Shown piece after piece: positions 8,063 to 15,924 of a DNA stretch of 64,000 bases. Position 1 is the stretch's first letter. Every line of letters begins with the position of its first letter. The notes beneath the pieces are model-generated. The model was not told the DNA's origin and searched no databases. It saw only the letters and a list, made by a program, of their open reading frames with translations. Source of the stretch: an uncultured Caldilineaceae bacterium (GTDB lineage: Bacteria > Chloroflexota > Anaerolineae > Caldilineales > Caldilineaceae); the NCBI GenBank assembly GCA_958295915.1, contig OY282381.1:642722-706721 (forward strand), given 5' to 3'. A program made the position numbers and the translations under genes.

Positions 8063-9385
8063 ATGTCAAAGACGCTGCATGACACAACCCAACCAAGCAG
8101 ACGCGCCTTTTTGAAGGGCATGACGATGACGGCTGCAGGAGCGCTGCTCGCCGCCTGCGCCCCCTCCGGATCGACCGAGACAGCCGCGGGCGAATCAATG
8201 GCAGATGAATCTGTGGCTGAAGAAGCCGTTACCCTCAGATTCATGGCTTGGGGCGATATCTTTGGTGAGGTCCTCGAGCTATATAACGGCTCTCACGAAA
8301 CGCAGGTTGAGATGGCCGTCAGCCCCTGGTCTGGCTACGCTGAAAAGATGTTGACCCAGTTTGCGGGCGGGACCGCGCCGGAGGTGCTGTGGGTGCAGGC
8401 GCCCTTCTTCCCCATGCTTGTGCAGCGGTCTGTCTTTACCGCAGTCGATCCATTGATCGAAAGAGATGGCTCTGATGTGGATGGGCTGGTTGGCAGCCCC
8501 TGGGTGTGGGCCGGCTTTGAGGGCAAAGCCTACGGTGTCCCGTCACATGGGGCGGTGCCCCGGGGCCTCGCCTACAATATCCGGCTCTTTGAAGAAGCCG
8601 GTGTGGAGTTGCCTCGCTATGACGATTGGACCATGGACGAGATGGATGCCGCCGTCAAAGCCATTGCCAGCCCACCGGACATCTGGGGCGCGGCAACGCC
8701 TCCGAATATGGTTTATTTGGACCTGATTTTGTCGAATGGCGGCGCCTTGTTCAACGAAGACGAAACCCAGTGTCTGTTGAATTCGGATGAGGCACGGGAA
8801 GCGTTCTCCTACGCAGTCGATTGGCTTCTGGAATCCAAAGTGGCGCCCACGCCCGCCGAACAGCAGCTGCTGGGGGATCTTATCTTTTCCAGCGACAAGA
8901 TCGCCATGGTGGCGGCTGTTCTCACAGACTGGGACTCTTGGGGGCCGAATACGCAGGACTACGCCATGAATGCCTGGATGGCGCTGTGGCCGATTATGCC
9001 GGGCGGCAAACGAGTGAGCACAGGGCAATCCCATCCCTTCTCCATCCCGGCCAACACGCCGTATGTCGACCAGGCCTGGGAGTTCATCTCATTCTATGTT
9101 TGGAATGAAGACGCCATTACGGCCATGATCAAGAGGATACCTATCCCCTACAAGTTCAGCGAAAATGCGGCCAAGTTTGTAACCGACCCGACGCAGTTGG
9201 AGTTCATGACCAAACCGTTCGAGTACGGCGACACCTTCATACCAGAGCACTGGGGCTCGAAACCGACCGAGGTGCAGCGCGCTTTCAGAGAAGATTTGGA
9301 ACTGATGCTTTTGGGCGATAGCTCGATCGAAGAGGCCACCGACAATATGGTGGAGAAGATCAACGCAATCCAGGCAGAGGTCTGA
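8063..9385 (+). CDS. Sugar-type ABC transporter substrate-binding lipoprotein
   Basis: 440 aa extracytoplasmic solute-binding protein of the maltose/multiple-sugar (family 1) type. Seen: a twin-arginine-like N-terminus SRRAFLKG, hydrophobic stretch, then the lipobox LAAC with cysteine near residue 32, followed by a Ser/Thr/Glu-rich linker; the mature part carries the family pattern LRFMAWGD ... EVLWVQAPFF ... EFISFYVWNED. Exported probably by Tat and anchored by lipid. RBS GAGGAAGG at 8048-8055. Its permeases are 7.6 kb downstream (16994, 17958), separated by catabolic enzymes, and no ATPase is present, so a shared MsmK/UgpC-type ATPase encoded elsewhere is likely. A terminator follows at 9418. 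Confidence 0.9.
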   Translation: MSKTLHDTTQPSRRAFLKGMTMTAAGALLAACAPSGSTETAAGESMADESVAEEAVTLRFMAWGDIFGEVLELYNGSHETQVEMAVSPWSGYAEKMLTQFAGGTAPEVLWVQAPFFPMLVQRSVFTAVDPLIERDGSDVDGLVGSPWVWAGFEGKAYGVPSHGAVPRGLAYNIRLFEEAGVELPRYDDWTMDEMDAAVKAIASPPDIWGAATPPNMVYLDLILSNGGALFNEDETQCLLNSDEAREAFSYAVDWLLESKVAPTPAEQQLLGDLIFSSDKIAMVAAVLTDWDSWGPNTQDYAMNAWMALWPIMPGGKRVSTGQSHPFSIPANTPYVDQAWEFISFYVWNEDAITAMIKRIPIPYKFSENAAKFVTDPTQLEFMTKPFEYGDTFIPEHWGSKPTEVQRAFREDLELMLLGDSSIEEATDNMVEKINAIQAEV

Positions 9386-9417
9386 AATCCGCTGCCGCGG
9401 TGTACTGTCAACGCAGG

Positions 9418-9442
9418 GGGAGGCTCTCTGCCTCCCTTTTTT
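9418..9442 (+). terminator. Rho-independent terminator after binding protein
   Basis: Stem GGGAGGC (9418-9424) / GCCTCCC (9430-9436) with a TCTCT loop and a run of six T (9437-9442), 33 bp after the stop codon of the binding protein gene. Confidence 0.85.
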
Positions 9443-9552
9443 CGTCTTTGGCGCATTTTTCAACTCTGTTTGCGACCGGATGCCAGGAGCGTGGGCGTAC
9501 GGCGGGAGGTCTGCGCCGGTTGGATTGGCTGGCGCGTTCCTGGCTATGGGTA

Positions 9553-9645
9553 GTGATAATGCGCCTCTGCTCGAAAGAGGCGCGTGATAATGCGCCTCTG
9601 CTCGAAAGAGACGCGTGATAATGCGCCTCTGTTCGAAAGAGACGC
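9553..9645 (+). repeat. Three tandem 31-bp copies of hairpin family A
   Basis: Units at 9553-9583, 9584-9614 and 9615-9645, each GTGATAATGCGCCTCTG plus loop and GAGRCGC, with an exact 31-bp period. Units 2 and 3 share a GAGACGC right arm; unit 3 has a GTTCGAAA loop. They sit 33 bp before the VOC start codon at 9678. Confidence 0.9.
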
Positions 9646-9677
9646 GTGAAGCTTCAATACCGAGGAGGCATAACACG

Positions 9678-10187
9678 ATGAGTGCAATCACTATCGATCA
9701 CATCGCCATCATGGTCAGCGATCTGGAAAAGTCTCTGCAATTCTACCGCGACATACTGGGGATGGAGGTGGTTTCTCCGGAGGAACACGACGGCGGCCCG
9801 ATCGATGAGATGACAAGGATAGCGGATGTCCACATGCGCGAGTACCGTCTGCGCCCGCCCGGAGGCGTCAACGGCCATACCAGAAGCGCGGAACATGGCT
9901 TCACTTTCGATCTGATCCAATGGATCAACCCGCAAAGCCCACACGGCCGGCAACCAATTCACCATGTGCCCAGCGCGCATATCTGTTTTGGTGTAGAGGA
10001 TGTGCCGGCCACCTACGAACGGCTGAAAGCCGCCGGCGTGGAGTTGGTCTCGCCGCCGGTGCGCTTCAGCGGCGAGGGCGAATGGCATGTCCTTTTCTTC
10101 TACGACCCAGACGGCAATCTCCTTGAACTCAACGAGATTGGCACCGGTCAACAGGAGCCGCATCAGTATAGCTGGAGTACGGTCTGA
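9678..10187 (+). CDS. VOC (glyoxalase/dioxygenase fold) protein
   Basis: 169 aa vicinal oxygen chelate metalloprotein. Seen: first metal-ligand segment IDHIAIMVSDLEKSLQFYRD, a central HHVPSAHICFGVEDV, and the C-terminal FFYDPDGNLLELNE pattern with its conserved glutamate. Two tandem beta-alpha-beta-beta-beta modules are implied by length. ATG at 9678 is preceded by GAGGAGG (9662-9668). It resembles the VOC proteins at 12245 and 13719. Possible roles are lactoylglutathione lyase-like, epimerase or ring-cleaving dioxygenase; the sequence does not decide. Confidence 0.85.
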   Translation: MSAITIDHIAIMVSDLEKSLQFYRDILGMEVVSPEEHDGGPIDEMTRIADVHMREYRLRPPGGVNGHTRSAEHGFTFDLIQWINPQSPHGRQPIHHVPSAHICFGVEDVPATYERLKAAGVELVSPPVRFSGEGEWHVLFFYDPDGNLLELNEIGTGQQEPHQYSWSTV

Positions 10188-10212
10188 CCTGGCCGGCGCT
10201 GGATGGTTCGAG

Positions 10213-10359
10213 GTACGGATGCACCTTTACTTTGCTTGTGGCTACGGCATCCATTTCTGCATCGGCGCGCCAGTGGCTCGCATGGAAGGAGAAATAGCGA
10301 TCAACTCCATGCGGCGCCGCTTTCCCGCTATGCAACTGACAGATTCCAAGGTAGTCTGG
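10213..10359 (+). pseudogene. C-terminal scrap of a cytochrome P450
   Basis: In one frame this reads MHLYFACGYGIHFCIGAPVA then RMEGEIAINSMRRRFPAMQL, matching the P450 haem-binding signature (FxxGxHxCxG; usual form HLAFGYGIHFCLGAPLAR). The cysteine codon for the haem thiolate is at 10258-10260. Nothing of the remaining ~350 residues precedes it: the VOC gene ends 26 bp upstream. The scrap ends where a family A repeat begins. Remnant of a deleted gene. Confidence 0.75.
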
Positions 10360-10389
10360 CGATGCGCCTCTGCTCGAAAGAGGCGCGTG
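10360..10389 (+). repeat. Hairpin repeat, family A
   Basis: GCGATGC then GCGCCTC-TGCTCGAAA-GAGGCGC, placed between the P450 scrap and the lactonase-like gene, 17 bp before its ATG. Confidence 0.9.
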
Positions 10390-10406
10390 AAGTCAAAGGA
10401 TTCGTT

Positions 10407-11207
10407 ATGCGTGATGTAGCATATTGGCCCAAAACATTTTTGGACGAGGTAGAGAATAGAACGGTTGACAACGGCATCGTATTCTGGGCGTTAGGGGGAC
10501 CGAGCTTCGTTTATCGCACGCCACAGACGATGATCTGGATCGATCCCTATTCCTACGGTACGCCCGACGACGCGGTACCGGATGCCTATCGAGCTACGGC
10601 CATCCCCATCAAACCTGACGAGGTGCGCGTTGCCGACATACTCATCTCCACACATGATCATGTGGATCACTGCCACGCTGGCACGCTGACGCCCATTGTT
10701 GGCAATACGGAGGCGTTCTGTGTGGCGCCAAGCTCCTCGGCCAGGCTCATGCGTGAATTCGGCATCGCCGACGACCGCATCCGCGAGGTAAAGCCCGGCG
10801 ACTCTATCCAATTCCGCGATGTGGAGGTCCAGGTCTATCCCTCTTACGATCCCAATGAGCCTCAGGCAGTGACGTTCGTCTTCTCGTCGGGTGGGACGAA
10901 ACTTTTTGTCTCGGGCGACACCTGGGATGGACCGGCGCTCGCGGAGATCGGGGCGACGCATGAATTGGATTTGGCCCTGCTGGCCTTTGGCCGCACGTGG
11001 TATATGGACGAGGAGCAACTGATTCAGGTGGCCCAGAAGCTGCGCCCCAAGACACTTCTGCCCTTTCATTGGGAGTTCTGGCGCAACCATACCGGCAATA
11101 TCGCCAAGCTCTTTGAGATCTACTATCGAGAGCAACCGGACTTCGAGATCCAGATACTGTTGGCTGGCGACTCGCTGCACCTACCTGCCAGGGTGACGAT
11201 GCCGTGA
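10407..11207 (+). CDS. UlaG-like metallo-beta-lactamase-fold hydrolase
   Basis: 266 aa metallo-beta-lactamase-fold protein. Seen: HxHxDH signature in STHDHVDHCHAG, a second metal-binding region FVSGDTWDG, and a C-terminal LLPFHWEFWRNHTGN histidine. The family includes L-ascorbate-6-phosphate lactonase UlaG, which fits the surrounding sugar/lactone-type catabolic genes, but broader MBL hydrolases look alike. The ATG at 10407 lies just after a family A repeat with little Shine-Dalgarno pairing (AAAGGA at 10395-10400). The next gene (SDR) starts 51 bp downstream. Confidence 0.8.
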   Translation: MRDVAYWPKTFLDEVENRTVDNGIVFWALGGPSFVYRTPQTMIWIDPYSYGTPDDAVPDAYRATAIPIKPDEVRVADILISTHDHVDHCHAGTLTPIVGNTEAFCVAPSSSARLMREFGIADDRIREVKPGDSIQFRDVEVQVYPSYDPNEPQAVTFVFSSGGTKLFVSGDTWDGPALAEIGATHELDLALLAFGRTWYMDEEQLIQVAQKLRPKTLLPFHWEFWRNHTGNIAKLFEIYYREQPDFEIQILLAGDSLHLPARVTMP

Positions 11208-11258
11208 CGCGCTCCACTTGGCAACACTGCTCCTTCAGCCTGTCAGGAGGAAATACGC

Positions 11259-12098
11259 ATGGGTCGGTTGGAAAACAAAGTGGCGATAGTTACGGGAGCC
11301 GGCCAAGGCCTTGGCCGGTCGACGGCGCAACGTTTCGCCACAGAAGGCGCTAAGGTCGTTGTCGCGGACTTGAATCAGGCAACGGCTCACGACACAGTTC
11401 AGGCGATAACTTCTGCCGGTGGAGAAGCAGTGGCAGTTGTGGGCGATGTCAGCAACGGGCAGGATGCCGAATGTCTGGCGGCAACCACGTTAGCGAAGTT
11501 TGGCCGCATCGACATCCTGGTGAACAACGCTGCCATCTTCGGTAGCGGAAAGCACATTGCCGAGATCGATGAAGAAGCGTGGGATCGAGTGATGCGGGTG
11601 AATCTCAAAGGGCCGTTTCTGTGCTCGAAGTATGTGATTCCCCCTATGCGTCGCCAAGGTGGCGGCAGCGTCGTCTTCGTATCATCGATGTCTGGCGTGG
11701 TCGGCAACGAACTGCAAGCGGATTACAACACATCCAAGCATGGCCTCATCGGTCTGGCCCGCTGCCTCGCGCAGGACTGCGGCGGTGATGGCATTCGCGC
11801 CAACGTCGTCTGCCCTACAGGGATGAACACGCCCATGATGGCTCGCACTCCTCCAGAGAATGTAGCGCCTTATGCCGCCATGACGATGTTTGCCCGCTTT
11901 GCCGAGCCGGCGGAGGTGGCCAATGCTATCCTGTTTCTGGCCAGCGACGAAGCATCCTATATTACTGCAGCTGTGCTCATGGTGGATGGCGGGGCCACGG
12001 CGATTCAGCCCTCTGGCCGGCAGCTTAAGGAAGGCGCGGCCAGGTTTTTGCGCGCTGCCGGCCAGGAAGACACGCGCGCGCCTTCAAAGATCAGGTAA
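11259..12098 (+). CDS. Short-chain dehydrogenase/reductase
   Basis: 279 aa classical SDR. Seen: NAD(P)-binding TGAGQGLG at residues 12-19, ADLN after strand 2 (acidic, suggesting NAD preference), NNAA, and catalytic S-Y-K (SSMSG ... YNTSKHG). A C-terminal tail of about 30 residues extends beyond the usual ~250. AGGAGG upstream fixes the ATG at 11259. One of three SDRs in this cluster (also 14241 and 15090); the 15090 protein resembles it most (LCSKY, YNxSKHG, VCPxxMNTP). Confidence 0.9.
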   Translation: MGRLENKVAIVTGAGQGLGRSTAQRFATEGAKVVVADLNQATAHDTVQAITSAGGEAVAVVGDVSNGQDAECLAATTLAKFGRIDILVNNAAIFGSGKHIAEIDEEAWDRVMRVNLKGPFLCSKYVIPPMRRQGGGSVVFVSSMSGVVGNELQADYNTSKHGLIGLARCLAQDCGGDGIRANVVCPTGMNTPMMARTPPENVAPYAAMTMFARFAEPAEVANAILFLASDEASYITAAVLMVDGGATAIQPSGRQLKEGAARFLRAAGQEDTRAPSKIR

Positions 12099-12244
12099 TG
12101 TCCGAGTCATATCAGGAGAATAGATCACAACAATCAGGAAGCGGGTACCCGTGCGCGATACAGGAGCGGATGAACCGAACAATAAAATCGTGGAAACGTA
12201 CTGAATTGCAGGCCGATTCTTCACCAATCAGGAGATATACAGAC

Positions 12245-12694
12245 ATGAAGGTCAAAGCATTTGATCACGTTGCGATCACGGTCAGCGACACCGAACGGGC
12301 CCTGAAATTCTATGTGGACAAGCTGGGCCTTAGGCAAGTTGAGCAGCACCAGTTGGAAGGGGAAAAGTGCGACTTGGCCGGCGGGATGCAGGGTTCGCGC
12401 GCGCAGTCAACTCGTTTGGCGGCCCCGGATACGCCGCGCCTGCTGATCGATCTACTCGAATACTTCGCGCCGCCGGGGCATAAGCACGTTACCCCTATGG
12501 GCTCTGTGGGCTCCTGCCACTTCGCTTTGACAGTGGAAGATCTGCCGGCAACCGTGAACGATCTCCAGAGAAACGGCGTCGAATTCATCTCGGGACCGGT
12601 GAACTTCGAGCTCACCGAAGGCTCGGTCAGCGTCTGCTTTTGCTACGACCCTGACGGCAATTTGGTCGAACTCATGGAGGAGTACGAACACTAA
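12245..12694 (+). CDS. VOC (glyoxalase/dioxygenase fold) protein
   Basis: 149 aa vicinal oxygen chelate protein. Seen: AFDHVAITVSDTERALKFY at the N-terminus, CHFALTVEDLPATVNDL in the second module, and CYDPDGNLVELMEEYE at the end. The ATG at 12245 is preceded by CAGGAG; the frame is open further upstream without start signals. It is close in length and spacing of motifs to the VOC at 13719, suggesting local duplication. Function unknown; probably acts on an intermediate of the catabolic locus. Confidence 0.85.
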   Translation: MKVKAFDHVAITVSDTERALKFYVDKLGLRQVEQHQLEGEKCDLAGGMQGSRAQSTRLAAPDTPRLLIDLLEYFAPPGHKHVTPMGSVGSCHFALTVEDLPATVNDLQRNGVEFISGPVNFELTEGSVSVCFCYDPDGNLVELMEEYEH

Positions 12695-12728
12695 ACCGCC
12701 ATTCGCTCTCCGAGCGATTTTGCTATGC

Positions 12729-12758
12729 TTGACGGGCAGGGGAAGGGGATGATATACT
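12729..12758 (+). promoter_or_regulatory. Sigma70-type promoter
   Basis: TTGACG (12729-12734), 18-bp spacer, TATACT (12753-12758). It would give a leader of about 160 nt for the PhyH gene at 12924, containing the repeat at 12785. Confidence 0.6.
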
Positions 12759-12784
12759 TCTGCCTGCTGGAGTACATCATCCAA

Positions 12785-12819
12785 TACGCGCATCTTCCGA
12801 GCAGAGGCGCCTTGTCAAC
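12785..12819 (-). repeat. Hairpin repeat, family A, reverse and degenerate
   Basis: On the minus strand GGTTGACAAGGCGCCTCTGC then TCGGAAGATGCGCGT: a full-length family A unit in reverse orientation with a damaged right arm, lying in the leader of the PhyH gene. Confidence 0.65.
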
Positions 12820-12923
12820 CTTATATTCGGGCATGGTCGTTCCTGCTTCGGGCCAAGCACGCAGAACGTCGATGATGTCCCCAGATTCCCCAGATCTTCC
12901 CTTATTTCAACGAAAGAATCGGC

Positions 12924-13703
12924 ATGAACCTGTCAGAACAGCAGCTAAATCTATTCCGAGATTTCGGATTCCTGATTTTCCGTCAACTTCTTTCTCCTGA
13001 GGAGACGGCGCAATACAGTCGTGAATTCAATACGGGATTGAACGCATGGATTGACGGTGGCCAGCACGACGGCAAGAGCCGGCACTATGCATCGCTCATG
13101 GAGGAAAAATCGCCTTTCATCGCTGGCTTGGCCCACGACCCCCGCTTCGTAGATGTGGCGGAACAGCTGCTGGGCAAAGATGCGTTGGCGATAGCGGTAG
13201 ACGGCAACTATATGGTAGGCGACACACTGTGGCACCCGGACACCCGGTCGTTGGATTACGCTGCCGTGAAATTCTGCATCTATCCTGATCCCCTGAATGG
13301 AAGCAATGGCGCCTTACGGGTAATCCCAGGCTCCCACCAAGATCCCTTCCACAGCCAGATCAGCCTCGACCCCGAGGCAGCCTATCACCTGTCCCAGGCA
13401 GACGTGCCTTCCTATACGTTCGAGTCACAACCAGGTGATGTCCTGGTATTCAATGTCGCTCTCTGGCACGCGGCCTTTGGCGGCGGCAACCACCGGCGTC
13501 AGGGAGTCGTGGTCTACTACGAAGATCCGGATACGCCCGCTGCCACGGCCGCTATCCAGGAGCAGATGCGAGGCAATCACAGGGCGTTCGCGCAGGTAGG
13601 CCGGCAGATGTACGGCCCGTACTGGCGCGCGATCGATGATCCACACCACCAACGGTGGATTCGACGGCTGGACGAACTTGAGGCGCTGGAGACAAACAAT
13701 TGA
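12924..13703 (+). CDS. Phytanoyl-CoA dioxygenase (PhyH) family protein
   Basis: 259 aa Fe(II)/2-oxoglutarate oxygenase. Seen: N-terminal NLFRDFGFLIFRQLLSPEE typical of PhyH proteins, iron ligands HxD in LWHPDTR near residue 110, GALRVIPGSHQ, and the distal histidine in NVALWHAAFGGGN, with an arginine in NHRRQGV for 2-oxoglutarate. Stop is 15 bp before the next VOC gene, so they are co-transcribed. Start ATG at 12924 lacks a strong Shine-Dalgarno. Differs from the PhyH at 1105 in length and motif spacing, so probably a different substrate. Confidence 0.85.
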   Translation: MNLSEQQLNLFRDFGFLIFRQLLSPEETAQYSREFNTGLNAWIDGGQHDGKSRHYASLMEEKSPFIAGLAHDPRFVDVAEQLLGKDALAIAVDGNYMVGDTLWHPDTRSLDYAAVKFCIYPDPLNGSNGALRVIPGSHQDPFHSQISLDPEAAYHLSQADVPSYTFESQPGDVLVFNVALWHAAFGGGNHRRQGVVVYYEDPDTPAATAAIQEQMRGNHRAFAQVGRQMYGPYWRAIDDPHHQRWIRRLDELEALETNN

Positions 13704-13718
13704 GGGAGGGGGCAAACT

Positions 13719-14192
13719 GTGATCAGTTCTGTCAACGTGTTGGATCATATTTCGGTAACGGTGAGCGACATGGAGCGTTCGCTGGCGTTTTACCGGGATC
13801 TGCTTGGCATGCAGGAGATCGAACGTCATCGGCTGGAAGGTGAGACGATCTCGAAGATGGCGGGTAAAGAGGATGTGATCATGCAGGTTGTGCGCCTGCA
13901 AGCGCCGGAGACGCCGGGGATGCTGCTCGATCTGCAGCAATACCTGAATCCTCAAGGCAAAGTTTCGGATGGGAAATTGGGGGATGTAGGCCACTCCCAT
14001 ATCTGCTTCGGCGTGCCTGATCTGGCGCAAGCCTACCGGGAACTGCAAGAACAAGGGATCAAGTTCGTGTCGGAACCGGTCAGCTTCGATCTGGGCTGGG
14101 CTATCGTCCATGTGGTCTTTTTTGAAGATCCTGATGGCTACATCCTGGAGCTGATGCAGACGCCATACGAGATAAAGGAAGCGGCCCAGTGA
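13719..14192 (+). CDS. VOC (glyoxalase/dioxygenase fold) protein
   Basis: 157 aa vicinal oxygen chelate protein: VLDHISVTVSDMERSLAFYR at the N-terminus, GHSHICFGVPDLAQAY in the middle and FFEDPDGYILELMQTP at the end, with the usual histidine and glutamate metal-ligand positions. It starts at GTG 13719 after GAGGGAGG. Third VOC member in the locus; all three precede an SDR or lactonase gene and probably arose by duplication. Confidence 0.85.
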   Translation: MISSVNVLDHISVTVSDMERSLAFYRDLLGMQEIERHRLEGETISKMAGKEDVIMQVVRLQAPETPGMLLDLQQYLNPQGKVSDGKLGDVGHSHICFGVPDLAQAYRELQEQGIKFVSEPVSFDLGWAIVHVVFFEDPDGYILELMQTPYEIKEAAQ

Positions 14193-14240
14193 GCCGAAAG
14201 GATCTGCTCGTCAGGCCGTCGGAAGGGAGATAGACCGACC

Positions 14241-15038
14241 ATGCCAAGATATGATCTTGAGGGGCGGGTCGCCATTGTCACCGGGGCCGGGCGGGGGATC
14301 GGACGGGCCATTGCGCTGCGTTTGGCGCGGGAAGGGTGTCGGGTTACAGTGGCCGATTTGGACGGGGACACAGCAGCGCAGGTTGCTGACGAAGTCAGGG
14401 AGTTCGGCGCTCAAGCCCTGGCCCTGCAGGTGGATGTAACACGCAAAGATGACGTGGAAGGCATGGTCAACGAGAGCATAGCCCGGAGGGGGCCTCTGCA
14501 TATTCTGGTCAACAATGCCGGCATCGGGGCCATCGCGCCCCTGATGGAGACCGACGAAGAGACCTGGGATACTTTGATGAACGTAAACGCCAAAGGGACG
14601 CTTCTCTGCTCCCAAGCGGCAGCCCGACGCATGATCGAACAGGGCGATGGCGGGCGTATCATCAACAATGCTTCGGGCGCGGGCAAGACCGCGCCCGGAA
14701 AGGGTCTGCCCTTGGGGGCCTACGCGGCCAGCAAACACGCTGTTGTCGCCCTTACCAAACAGATGGGGCTGGAGCTTTCTGATCACGGGATTCTCGTCAA
14801 CTGTGTATGCGCCGGCATTGTCGATACACACATGTGGGATCTGATCGATCGCGAGACTGCCAAGCGCCAGGGCGTAGCGGTTGGTTCGATTAAAGCGCAG
14901 GCTGTCGCCAGCATACCGCTGGGCCGCATTCAGCAACCCGAAGATGTGGCCAACATGGTCGCTTTCTTGGCCTCGCCCGACGCCAGCTATCTGACAGGCC
15001 AGACCTACAATGCCTGTGGTGGACTCCTGCCCTATTGA
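14241..15038 (+). CDS. Short-chain dehydrogenase/reductase
   Basis: 265 aa classical SDR. Seen: TGAGRGIGRA at residues 14-23, VADLDG (acidic residue after strand 2, NAD-type), NNAG, catalytic serine in NNASGAGKTAPG and YAASKHAV for Tyr/Lys, and a C-terminal LTGQTYNACGG. Starts 48 bp after the VOC gene. The serine region carries an unusual GKTAPGKGLPLG insertion-like loop compared with its neighbours, so substrate binding probably differs. Confidence 0.9.
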   Translation: MPRYDLEGRVAIVTGAGRGIGRAIALRLAREGCRVTVADLDGDTAAQVADEVREFGAQALALQVDVTRKDDVEGMVNESIARRGPLHILVNNAGIGAIAPLMETDEETWDTLMNVNAKGTLLCSQAAARRMIEQGDGGRIINNASGAGKTAPGKGLPLGAYAASKHAVVALTKQMGLELSDHGILVNCVCAGIVDTHMWDLIDRETAKRQGVAVGSIKAQAVASIPLGRIQQPEDVANMVAFLASPDASYLTGQTYNACGGLLPY

Positions 15039-15047
15039 GCATGAAAG

Positions 15048-15081
15048 GTTGACAATGCGCCTCTGCTCGGAAGAGGCGCGT
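15048..15081 (+). repeat. Hairpin repeat, family A
   Basis: GGTTGACAATGC, then GCGCCTC-TGCTCGGAA-GAGGCGC and GT, filling almost the whole 51-bp gap between two SDR genes. Its GGAAGAGG is the only purine-rich tract before the ATG at 15090. Confidence 0.9.
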
Positions 15082-15089
15082 AATCGCAT

Positions 15090-15839
15090 ATGCCGAATCG
15101 CCTCCAGGGAAAAGTAGCGGCCATTACTGGCGCGGGCATGGGACTGGGTCAAGCGATCGCGATCCTGTTCGCGGCCGAGGGCGCGCGGGTGGTGGTCGCG
15201 GACATCGATCCGATCACCGGCAAAGAAACCAGCGGCCACATTCATGCGCAGGGCGATGAAGCCATTCTGGTGCAGATGGATGTGCGGCAGGCGCTGGATG
15301 CCGAGCGTCTGGTGCGCACAACGGTTGATGCGTTTGGCCGGCTGGACATCCTGGTCAACAACGTGGGTGTACAAGTAAACAAAGATGTGGTTGACACCAG
15401 CGAAGAGGAGTGGAATTTCGTCGTCGATACGAACCTCAAAAGCATGTTTCTCTGTTCGAAATACGCCGTTCTCCAGATGCGTCAACAAGGCGGCGGCAAC
15501 ATTATCTGCATTTCATCCCTCTCGGGGCTGGTGGGCAATGGGCTACAGGCATCTTACAACGCCAGCAAACACGGCGTCATTGGACTGGCCCGCTCTATGG
15601 CGGTCGACCATGCGAACGACAACATTCGGGTCAATGTCGTCTGTCCCGGCTCTATGAACACACCGCTTACGGAAACGATACCCGAAGAAAAACTGGCGCC
15701 GTACCGGGAAGCCAACCTGATGAAACGCTTCGCCGCGCCGATTGAAGTTGCCCAGGCGGTCCTCTTTCTGGCCAGCGATGACGCCTCGTTTGTCACCGGC
15801 TCGGCGCTAGTGGCCGACGGTGGCTATACGACCCTTTGA
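15090..15839 (+). CDS. Short-chain dehydrogenase/reductase
   Basis: 249 aa classical SDR. Seen: TGAGMGLGQA at residues 13-22, VADID, NNVG, SSLSG and YNASKHG (catalytic Ser-Tyr-Lys), VTGSALVADGGYT at the C-terminus. It starts right after a family A repeat. Close relative of the SDR at 11259, so likely acts on a related substrate. The stop codon is followed within 8 bp by an inverted repeat (15847-15903). Confidence 0.9.
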   Translation: MPNRLQGKVAAITGAGMGLGQAIAILFAAEGARVVVADIDPITGKETSGHIHAQGDEAILVQMDVRQALDAERLVRTTVDAFGRLDILVNNVGVQVNKDVVDTSEEEWNFVVDTNLKSMFLCSKYAVLQMRQQGGGNIICISSLSGLVGNGLQASYNASKHGVIGLARSMAVDHANDNIRVNVVCPGSMNTPLTETIPEEKLAPYREANLMKRFAAPIEVAQAVLFLASDDASFVTGSALVADGGYTTL

Positions 15840-15846
15840 AAAGGCA

Positions 15847-15903
15847 GTTTTTAGTTGTCTGTTTCCAGTAGTCAGTGAACTGCAGTTACTCGAAACTAAA
15901 AAC
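15847..15903. repeat. Inverted repeat with CAGTAGTCAGTGAACTGCAG core
   Basis: GTTTTTAGTT at 15847-15856 pairs with AACTAAAAAC at 15894-15903. The core (CAGTAGTCAGTGAACTGCAG) resembles the CAGTGGCTAGTGG-type sequence at 43354-43413 and 62338-62398. It lies in the gap between an SDR and the hydroxyacid dehydrogenase gene. Confidence 0.6.
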
Positions 15904-15924
15904 CAAATGCGAAAAGGAAGCACA

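Noticed and set aside
14211..15488. 425-codon open frame on the minus strand across two SDR genes
   Set aside because: Both SDRs have complete motifs and starts on the plus strand; the antisense frame reflects GC-rich codon use.
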